Positions 26,101 through 38,100 of a stretch of DNA of 64,000 bases are shown here, piece after piece. Position 1 is the first letter of the stretch. The number at the start of each line of letters is the position of its first letter. A program made the position numbers and the translations under genes. The stretch spans positions 1-64,000 of the forward strand of contig WNNJ02001109.1 of NCBI GenBank assembly GCA_012934845.2, given 5' to 3'. Under the pieces are notes generated by a model. It ran no database searches. It saw only the letters and a program-made list of their open reading frames with translations, and was not told where the DNA came from. This stretch comes from Pomphorhynchus laevis (Eukaryota; Acanthocephala; Palaeacanthocephala; Echinorhynchida; Pomphorhynchidae).

Positions 26101-29100
26101 GTTATTCCTTTACAAGCGATGATGTAATAATAACGATAATTTACTTTTTAATAATTAACTATTTCATTCAACAATTCCTAATATAAGTTGTACCTAAAAT
26201 AAGTTGAATAAAATCTATTAATTTATTTCTATAACCGAAAACAATAAAAAATTTAGTGATGTTTTTATTCATATTTATTCGAAATAGTTATATTTTTGTT
26301 TTATTTAAATAAAACCAATGTGCTCAATTCAGTTATATCGGTTTTATATTTATTTTAAAATTATTTTTTTTTGATTTTGTTCTTGTCATAGTTTTGTAGC
26401 TCGTGTCATAGTCTTTTAATCATCTTTCTTTAGAGATCTAGTGGTAAGAGAGCGCAATCATCATGCTGCCCTTTTTCTGTTTTTCGATTTATTAGTAGAA
26501 AAACAGTATATAAGTCAAATATAAGGTTTATAGTCTTGTCGGAATTAACTAAAAGTTAAGTTCAGAGCCTTTTTGTTACCCTCATCATGTTTCAAAACAC
26601 AAAATTTGACTATAATACGACTCCTCAGAATGATAAAAAGTCAAATTATCAGTTATTTGCTAGAAATAACTCATTAGCAATGCAACGATCTCTTTTAATG
26701 CAAAACCGATATTGCACGTCTAACTGATATATTCTGTATATTCAATTTACAATTACATATTTAAGATGTAATCTTCGTGATTTTAGTGAAACATAAGATT
26801 TGTTATTTAAATAGAAACTGCGCTTCTTTCCGAGAAAATAGTAATCGTCGGAATTTGTCTCATTTTTTAAGTCTTAAAATTCAAAGCTGATGCCATTGAT
26901 ACTTTATGATAGTTGAGGTTTCAAATTTATTGCAATTACTTGAAATCTATGTGGAAGGACATTGTAGAAAGATAAGTATAGATATACCAAATGAAGGAAT
27001 ATATAACTTTTATATTTAATTCATTCACTTACGTTAGTATGTGAATGTCATCTATTTTATTTAAAGTTCTTTGCAAAAGTAGTATTTGTTGCACATTTCA
27101 TTGCGCTATTGAAACCCGTTTTTATTTAATATATCTAAAAGATGATTTTCGTCAATGATATGTAATATATTATTTACAACGAAATATATTTTCAAATTCA
27201 CAAGTTTAAAATTTCGATTTCTATTTAAAAGACATTTCTGGTGTATTTTAAACAAACCCCGATTTGGTCGATAGTTTAAGAAATTTTAGAAACATTTAAT
27301 TATTCAAAAATTCACAAAAATGATAAAATCAATATACAAAATATTAAATATTTACAAAAAAGTATTAAAACTTTTTAGCTGTTAAGAAACCTTTAGTAAA
27401 ATATCAGTTTATTAAAGTATCTATTAATAATGTTATAAAATATGAAATATGAAATGTTTGTATTTCAGCAAGTGTTTGATTTTTTATGATCATATAAATA
27501 TTAAAAAATTTCCAAAATTGATAATTTAGGAGCTAATTTCTTAAATATGATCCTTATGATTTAAAAATGTCTAATGTTTTGCCGATTTAGAAGATTCTCG
27601 AAATAATATGTATGGAATTATAAAATAAAATAAATTTAATAATTTATTATAAACAATACATTTATAAATTATAAATTTCACTATAAATGAAATAATTTTA
27701 ACAGTTAATTGCATGCTTCTGAAAAATATTTCATAGACGATTAACTGGCAATCCAAACGACTTTGAGTTAGAATGTAATCCACAGCTAACGTAGGTGAAT
27801 TTATTTTAAACGATTAGCTTATTATATCTTTTATGAAGGGATCTACGGTATAATAGATTGCAATCATACCAAATAAAACAGAAGAAAATCTACACGGCAA
27901 TTCTTCTGTAAGTTTCAAAACGTTTAAGCTATGAACATAGTCGACGTTTTTAGATTAATTTAAATTTGTAAAATGTAACTGAGAATATCGTTCTTAGTTA
28001 ATTTGCAAAAACATAACATAAAATATTTGAAGTTGTTTAGAGAAATTCTAGAGAAAATAAGACATAATCATAAAGTTATTATCATCATAGGTTATATAGA
28101 TTCATTTTTAAGTTACCATATTACTTCTATTTATCTGGGTTATAATATTTTAATTTGCATTTAAGTTATGCTATTTACCATAACCATATTTGCCTTTGTG
28201 TCCACTAAAAATGAGTGAATTACAATCCCCTTGTATTTACCGTATTAACGTATATATGGAAAACTATAATTTATAAGATAATAATTCATCAACCCATGTG
28301 CCGGCAAAGGATAATTATATTACAGTCTATACAGGTATGAATTAACGGAGAAAAGATTTACACACAATCTCCTCTGTCATAGAGGAGATTTACATCTCCT
28401 CTATGATAGAGGATTTAGTATAATATAATATAATATAATATTATATTATATTATAATATTAATTTAATGCTAAATTAATTGATCTGGTTAACTAAAGTCA
28501 AATATTAACATTTTCATTGATTTACGTTATTTTTTAATAATATGAATTTCCACTCTAACATATTAATATTTTGTTATCCTTTTAGACTTGACTACAACCT
28601 ATTCGTAGATTTACATTTTCTCTCTTCAAAACCGTATTTAAATACGCTAAAATTTTTGTAAGTAGCATTAGAATTTAATGTAAAAATTAGCTTATAGCTA
28701 TTTATCGTAAAAAATATTTTTAACATTATAATTTCCAATAAAATATAATATAATTATTATTTTGTAGTTAAGTACAAATGTAGTATTCTGTAATTTTAAT
28801 CAAATGTATATTTAGTTGTATCAAATTGCTCAAAAGGAATAGTAGTTTATTATAATGATGTCGTTCGGAAAGTTATCAACATCATGAGTCATTTAAATTC
28901 TTTTCTCGAAGTTTTTGTAAGAGGTCATAAAGAGTAAATGTTTGATTCCAAATTGAAATCCACAATTTTGTGATTCCGGGTTTATTTGAAACAAACAGTT
29001 TCAACAAGGAACAATACTAATAATTTGCAAAATTCAAAATGACACAAAAGTATTTATTTTGTAAACTACAATATATTGATTATCATTGACCATGTGTAAA

Positions 29101-32100
29101 AATGATTTTAAATTCTTTAATTTAATGCACTTTTTATCATTTTTGATATTAGAAGCTGCAGTCACAATCTGATCCGCACAATTAATGAAGATTTTTTTGA
29201 TTCTGCGATTAAACTTGAGAAACTGTAAGTTTGCTAATTTGAAATGGCTTCTAGTAATACGCATTGATAAATATCCATCACATTCGTTTACAAGTTTCTG
29301 ATAAATAATATTTCATAAACCTGGTAAATTTAACCTAAAATGTGACCGGATAATGATTTATTCAATTGTGGATCAAATGATAACATCATTACGCTGTTAC
29401 CGTATTGAATTGTCTACAATTCCTATAAATAGTGGTTTGTATGGCATTTAATATCTATCTATGTGGTAAAGGAATAATCACAATTCTCACAATGTCACAT
29501 AATACACAGCAAAATATTAACTTACTCGGCGATCCGAAAAATAAATAAAATCTGCGTTTTTCAATATTTGGAAGCTCTAGTGTTAGTCTCTAATAATCAC
29601 TGACTCGTTAAAAAATTATTTATTTAGTATTTTCTTTGCTACATTTCAGTATTATTGGACCTCATTAGCTACTGATCCAATACCTACGTTTCACGCTTTT
29701 GTTTTTTAATGTTGACTGACGTTCACTCGACTGGTCCGCTTTATTGACAATTAGATTGAATCAAATACTTTATTATAACAGCAAATTAACAATAGGTAGG
29801 TTTTCAAATTAAAGGTAAAATCTTCCCCAACCAACGCTGATTTAATATGAAATTAGAGATGATTTCAATTTAATTTGCAAAATGTAGGACTAAAGTCTTT
29901 CGCTAAATCTAATTGTCCATAAAGCAGACGACTCTAGTGATCGTCAGCCAACATTAAAAGGACGAAAACGTGAAACGTAGGAATTGGATCAGTAGCTGAT
30001 GAGGTCCACAAATACTGAAATATAGCGTACAGATCTATCTTACAGATAAGATTAAATCAGCGTTCAGTATAAAAAATAATCATCAACATTTCAATTGTAA
30101 CAATGGCTGCACATGTATATAAACTCAAAATTATAAACAAACTATATATGACTAGTTTGATAATAGCAATTAATTACAAAAATAGGTAAGTTTTTAAATT
30201 CAAGGTAAAACCTTACTTTACCAACGTTGATTTAATATGAAATCAGAGATTATTTCAAATAAATTTGCAAAATGTAATACGATAGTCTTTATTTAATCTA
30301 ATTGTCAATAAAGCAGAAAAGCCGAGTGCTCGTCAGCCAACATTACAAGGACCGTAAGGTGAAACATATGTATTGGATCAGTGGCTGATGAGCTTCACCC
30401 ACCAATACTGAAGTGTAGAGTACTTTTATTGGCTTATAGATAGGATTAAATCAGAGTGTAGGAAAAAATAGTCATCAAAATTTCAATGGTATTTATATGT
30501 TTTGAAGAATATATATTCTTAAATCTTATTCTATTATTTCTTTGCTTTTTGGCGTATATTAATATTTATGTTATCTATACATTTATCAAAATTAAGACTT
30601 TCATAATTGCATACTGTTCCTAGAATGTTTCTAATTTTTCTATTTTTTCGTCCTAATGACCTTAACAGCTTATACCGTATTTTAGGAATATATTTACTTA
30701 AATCTGCCCCTTTTTATTTTTTTACTTTTAGAATTATTTAATAGTTACCTATATTTATGTTGTCTATACATATATTAATGAAGTTTATGGTTAATGCATA
30801 TTTTCTATTGTTATTATTAACATTTATTGTACGATTATAGTATTTTGTATTACAATAACTGTCTATTATACAACTTAGCCTATCATAGTCGTTAATTAAT
30901 TTTTGATTTATTGAACATATGATATCTTTAGAAAAACTTCTTATATTTACATAAAGATCTTTTAGCTTATTATCACTTAAAAGTTGTTTTAATATTTCTA
31001 ATTGTTCATTTATATCTTTTTCAATATTTTTAACTCTATTTTTCTTATTCCTTTTATCACCATGACTTCTTGGCCTGCGTTTAACCGGATTATAATATAG
31101 TTGTTTATTATGTATTATACTACTTCTGCCAATTTCTTGTTCAACGTCATTTTATCCTAATGGGTACATGGAATTAAGCGTTTTAATCTAATAATTTTCT
31201 TTTTTTCTAAGAGCTTTTGATTTAATATTGTCTTATTTTCTTCGATAATATGTTCTAAAATAAATAATTTACAGTTTTTAATATCATGTCCTATTAATCT
31301 CATATGTTTATGAAATATAGTTTGACTATTATGCTGTATATTATATATGTTGCCTAAACCTAGTTTTTAACATTAGATATGTTTTTCCTATATATTGCAA
31401 TCCACATGTACATTGTATTAGATACACTACACCTGCGGTATTGCAGTTACAATTATTATTAATATTTAATGAAAAACATTTGTTTGTCGTATTACTTACA
31501 AAGCAATTACTATTATGCCCTATTATTAGATATATACATTCCCATACACAAAGTAAATTCTTAGCCCATAAATAAACTAAAAATACGGGAACACAAGGGG
31601 TCAAAATGCAAATTGTGTGATTCCAACTCTAATGATGATCTAGCACTACATGATATGCATATACTGAATATATAATAAGTGATTTATATATACTGAATAT
31701 ATGAGTAGCAGACAACATTTCAACATGTTTGTCTCTACACCACAGGATTAATTTAAATTAAATTCGGATTTTGGCGGTATCGGCGACTGACGATTCGTAA
31801 TTACGGCGAATTATTGACTATGCTGTATGTTATATGCGTGTTACCTAAACCGAGTTTTTATATTTTGATAGGTTTTTCCTTTCAGTCCACTTTTGTATTT
31901 ATTAGATACACTACACATACGAGAATGCGATTACAATAATCTTTATAACTTAACGAAAAACATCTGTTTGTCGTTTATTTTTCATAGAAAATGTTTTTCA
32001 ATAATTTGCGTAATAAATATTTGGCCGCACAAAAAGCCGAGATTGTAAATTTATTGAGCTTTCGGTCATTTTCTGTGACCATCATCAGAATACTGTTTCG

Positions 32101-35100
32101 AATATTATCCTCGAATATTTCGAGGTTATAATAAACTATTTATACTTATCGTAGAGATTACCAAACACTAAAAGAATTTCGTTTTTCTCGGTGTAATGTA
32201 TGTGCTTAGTATTTTGCTCAGTTTCTTTGACTAGCGCTACTTGTTTATACATTAAATATAATTATAATTCAATACCAATATAAATATTATATTTATTTAT
32301 ATAAATATAAATAAATATAATACATTATAAAAAATCTAAGAGCATATATTACCAAAGTGTTTGATGCATCTGAATCGTACCATAGTTTTTGAAATTATAT
32401 TAATTCGTTATATAATGCCAAGTGCTAGACGTTGCAGTTTTATTTCTTAGACAAATTAAGTGCTTGTTCTATTGAATCATAGCCATGAACTATCTGGATT
32501 ACGGACATTATTTTCGAGTGACGTCATGAACTGAATCGATATTGAGATACAAATCGTTTATCTAATTTTATTCAGCTAACGCAGTGATGCATTATTTATT
32601 TTGATATTTCGGAGTATAACGAAAGCTGCCTCGTCAGGCAAAGTTTTCAATTTACCGCACAATCCTCGTTCGTATTTTTACTGATAGTTATGTTTACTAG
32701 GTAATCACTAAAAGAAATTATTCATTCCTACTTGAGACTTAGATATAAGATTAGAAACTCTTTCACCTAAAAAGTCACTAATTCTTTAAATCGAAAAGCT
32801 GATTTGGTTTAGTGTTTCAGGCTGCACACGCTGGTATGATTGCCATTAGTATACTTATATACATGTGGAGATAGCAAATTTTAAAACTTGCTGCGGAGGG
32901 TTATCCGAAAGTAAAATTTATCTGCCACACAAGGCGATCTTTCGAGAGGAAATTGTGTTTTAGAGCCAAATGTAGACGTCTGTCACCTACAAATTCATTA
33001 AAATGGCAATCTTTATAAATTTATATATGAAAATAGTAGAAGTAATTTATTTTAAACTGAAAATATAACATTGATGCAGTAACACATTACGGACGATTCT
33101 TCCACAGTTTAGTCCCTCCAATCTAGTAACAGCAAAATGCATTAAGCGAAAAATGAAGCGAACATATTATAATCTAGTATAATTACTAGATTAAAATATA
33201 TATATTAAAATACTATATTTAAATATAGTATTTAAATATATCTGAATACCAATTGATTGTTTATTAAAAATAATATTCATGTATATTTTATTTAATATTA
33301 GCAGCATATATCATTTTTACCCAATTTAGAGATCTATCTTACAATTGCATTAAATATATTCCTAATGGTTTCTTAAGCAACAAACATACAATTTCACACG
33401 TGTAAGTCAAGTTTCTTACTCACATTTTGTCACCATTATCTTATAAATGTTAAATATCTTTCTTAATTATCTATATTCTATTTACAAGTTTAAAACAGTT
33501 TGCCAACAAACGTTTTAACATAAACAGACACATCAATTGTGAATGAATTTTTATATAAAATGTAAAAGTCAGAATAAATTAGCTATATTTTGACTATCAT
33601 TTATTCAAATTTTATCTAGTTTTGATTAATTACATATAAGTTTAATCTATTGAAAAATTCAATATACTTTCTATAATTTTTATTTGGTAAATTTGATTAA
33701 CATCTAAACTTTATTAGCAATATTTTATTTATATCACAATTATATCGGCAATTACATATTTCTTAATTATTTCTCATTTCTAAGGTAACATTGTATCTTA
33801 TAATACCAAGCCATTTCGTTATTACGCCTTCTTAATGAAATTCAAAATTACAAATGTTGTATAATGTATATATTCTTATTGTAAGTTATTTACATTTTAG
33901 TCACTACCGCAATGCACTAAATATATTAGAAATTTCAAAGTTTAAGCCTTTTATTTTATTCATTTACACAAGCGATAGCTGATATTAAACTAACTTTTAT
34001 AATTAAACTAATTTTTAAATTAAACTAATATAATCTTTTAGAGTGTTTAGCATTTTACATTCATCGTTTTTAAATGTCTACAATTATCAATTAATCATAC
34101 GAAATTTACCAAACAAATTATATTAATTTTTGAATTAAACTAATTTTATCTCGAAAAACAGAACTACCCTTAATCTGAATCATCAGAGGGAATTTAGCAT
34201 AAACTCTGTGCATGGCAGTGCGTATTGCAGTTTAACCATGCATCAGGTTAAATGCATGGTTAAATGCATGTTTACATGCATCATGATGTTTGTACACTAT
34301 AAAGTGTCCCTGTTAAAAAGCATTTCTATTAAAAGGAATTTATTGCCTGATGCATGGTTAAACTGCAATACGCACTGCCATGCACAGAGCTTATGCTAAA
34401 TTTCATCTGATGATTCTGATTAAGGGTAGTTCTGTTTTTCGAGCTTTATACATTGTTTAAGCGTGTGTAAAAGTGGCTATGGATGATTATTAAAGTCACG
34501 GTACTGATGAGCTCCGTTAGAGCGAAACGCATCTACCGTTGTGGAAGTTTGTCGTCACACATAGGATGACTGTGCATACGTAGCGACTTTTAATATTGTG
34601 AGAATAATTCAATTCTATTTCTTGGTCTGATGAGGATATATAAAAGGCTGCCTGGTGTTTATGCCTTCTCATGAGGAAAATATAGTGATTTATTTACGAG
34701 TACACCATTTGGTAGAAAACTCTAAATTGTATATTTAATATAATGTATAAAATCTCATTGGATGCTGTTTATATCTTTGTCGCTAAGCACTAAAGTATAT
34801 TAAGGATGCTCACTACAAGCATCACGGTCCATTTTTTAAAATTAAAATCAATTTATTTCAAAACAATATTATTTTTAATTATTTGAAACACTTAAATTTA
34901 ATCTTAGTCTAACAAAACAACGGAAATACACAAATTTAAAGTTACAATTGCTATTTTTTGCTGTAGTGTTTCATATTTTTTGTTGATTACCCAATTATTC
35001 CGGTAATGCTTTAATCTAAATTTTGAAATATGTAGTTGTTTGATATAAATTACTATAATGTAATAAAAAGCATTCGATATGGTTTGTGTCATCCATTGCA

Positions 35101-38100
35101 AAGTTAGCAAATAAACTAATTTTAATTTAGAAATTTGTCTTTCAACATGATTACTAAAGTAAACTCGAGAGATTTCCTTAATATGTTGGGCCTTCAAGAT
35201 ATGTATGTAGTTTTATTTCCATCTTTCATTTTCGATTAACAATTTCATATTTTAATAAAGTTTTTATTATGAGATAAAATCACATTTTCTGACATTTTAT
35301 CGTTTTTATAAGCCATTTTACATTATAACAAGCGTTATACATAAATATTATTAAATAGATATTAAATATAATTAATATTTATAATTCCTTTAACATTATA
35401 CATTTAATAATTAATCCAAAATAATTATTGCGACATATCACAATAAGAAAAATGGTATTTTTTAAGTGGCAAATGTGACTATCAGTCACTTACAAGCCCC
35501 CTAAAATGACAAAAAATTTAAATTAGGATTTTGTAGAAATGTAAATAAACATTTTTTAAATTGTACATATGAAGATGATGCAGTAACATTTGAAGGAAGA
35601 TTGTTCCACAGATAAGGCCCTGCAATCGAGTATGATCGATGCGCAGTGAGCCAAAAATGACGTGGAACATATAATCTTGATCTTGTAGAATGACTTCGAA
35701 GCGAAATAGAAGTTGGCCACTTTAAAGGAATCAGGATACTTCGAATACCGAAATAGTAATATATAATATTTCTATTACAATAGTAATAGAAATTTTTGAA
35801 ATTGTTAATATTAATTGTTGAAATTGCTAATAGTCAATAATGTTGTGGTAAATATAGCAGTCAATACTAACTGCAATATCTTGTTTTATTAATAATTATT
35901 AGAGCTTAATCAAAAAATAATTTTCTCCTTTCTTTGATCCAGCTCTGTTAATTACTTATCAATAATGGATCAGTATCAACTATTTCAAATCTTGTTTGAT
36001 TTTAAAAACAAATATATTTTACTGAATTGAATTAATCGCCATTATAGAGTATGCGTATAATATAAAGGATTTTTTTTTCATTTTAAACAAAATAAATCGT
36101 TTTATTCTTTCGTAGCTGCATCTGTGGTATGTGTTATCTTTAAGTTTGTATTGTATTTTAAATTTATTTTTTACGATTTAGCACATATCAGCTAACAATG
36201 ATCCGTATAGCTAGACATACTTTGTGAATTGAACATTCATTTCTTTAAATGTGGCTTTTATAACTATAATACTTAAATATATAAAAGTGTTATATCGCTT
36301 AAGATAAATGATTGCTAATAGTTATTTGATATTTGAATTTTCTGTAATAGAGGATTATATGGCAACCCGATTACCGTCATACCGTCTGGCTTTTTGAACT
36401 TATCATCTCAATTAAAATCAGTGTGAGTAAATTGAATTATCGAGAATTGAATTTATAGCAAAACTAAGAATAAAAAACTTTTTTTTGCAAATCACGAATT
36501 AGTGTTTTTAATACAAATGTATAGTCCATGAATTGAACTCTAATACATTTATTCTTATAAGTTTTGTAACGCCATATATGAGAATGTTTCACCGGTAATA
36601 TGTTGGTAGAACACTATCAATAACAGTAAATTGTTTTACTGTTATTGATAGTGTTCCAATGGGTGTTCCAATGGGTGGTAATAGTAGCCCAATTATAGCT
36701 GACTTGTTTTTAAGCTTTATAGAATATGAATTTGTTCATAACTGTGTAAAAACTAAATCTAAACAATATAAATATATGAAATATATGTTTCGATACATTG
36801 ATGATATATGTGTATTTAATTCTAATAATTTTTATTCAATTAGTGAGCACATTTATCCAGAAAGCCTTATTTTTAACAAAACCAATATTAATGATAAAGA
36901 AGGTGTATATCTAGATATGAACATTTAATTAACATTAACTAAAACTACTATTAATTTATATCGTAAAGATGACATATTTAAATTTACAAGAAACATATTT
37001 TTGCATGAGCATTCATGCATACTATATAATATAAAATATAATACATTAAATAATGAAATTTTAAGAATTGCAACAATATGTAATGATATTGGCTTTCTTC
37101 AAAATCATTTAAATAATTTAATAGATACATATTTTAAACTAGGTTACTATAAAAATAACATCAAGCAGAAAATAGTAAAATATATAAATCAACACAATAA
37201 TATAAAGAATAAATTTAAACTCTTAAGTGGCAAATTTTTATGGATGGATAATAAATAATATACTTTGTATTAGAATAAGATACTAGATAGTTTTATCAGA
37301 GGAAATACATCATTAGCATGTATTTGGCCCCGCTGCTATGTTGGGTAGAGGAGTTAGGGGCCGAAACCTGATAGCATAGCAGTTCCTCCTGATGACCTCT
37401 AATTCTTATTCTGATACAACGTCTGTTATTTATTAGTCAATTCATAAAAATGACGTTTATTTTAAATTTTATTTTTTATTTTTATTTTTATTTTTTAACT
37501 TGATTTAAATTATAGAAAATCTAAAAACAATTATTAATTTTATTATTTAATTATTAAATTTTGATTTAGCATTATTATGTTTTGTTTATTTTATAATTAT
37601 ATAACAATACGTAGACTCAGTTAGCTGATTTAATTAAATCGAGTTAAAAAAATGAAATTTAAAATAAACGTCATTTTTATGATTTCAAATTTTCATTATT
37701 AGAGATTTTTTATAACCCTTACAACGCAAAAATTCTGAATGTACAATACCAATTAGGCATCAAATAAAAATCAAATAGTTTAGTAAAATGATAGCTAAAA
37801 CTGGTAATAATTAAAACAACCTAATAATCACTTCTCCGTTTGAAGGACCTATTTTTATAACTATTTTTACCTTTAAGATTTAAAACTTTGTGAATTGCGA
37901 ATTTATAGAATAGTGAATTCCCACAGAACTTTAATCTGTATATATCCCGAATTATCAGAGATGAGTATTCAAATTTTATTATACACAAAATTTCAATTAC
38001 AAATATTTTTATAAATTAATTTATTTTTATTTGTTACTCATGTGAAATTACAAATCGAATGTTCGAACGTTTTTAGCGACTATTAGATATCGACTCGAAA

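Noticed and set aside
26420-26530. Candidate LRR exon beginning DLVVRERNHHAALFLFF
   Set aside because: Lacks the Asn/Leu spacing and a donor in phase 2.
32600-32645. Hammerhead-like CTGACGA ... GAAATATC on the minus strand
   Set aside because: Stem II has only two pairs and stem I none.
34904-35197. 97-codon minus frame
   Set aside because: No domain, AT-rich composition, no splice context.
37340-37420. CTCCTGATGACC with GGGGCCGAAACC in the Naiad-like tail as a hammerhead
   Set aside because: The two core boxes are not joined by a matching stem II in any order. TAGAGG pairs with CCTCTA but in the wrong place. Naiads are reported to lack canonical hammerheads.
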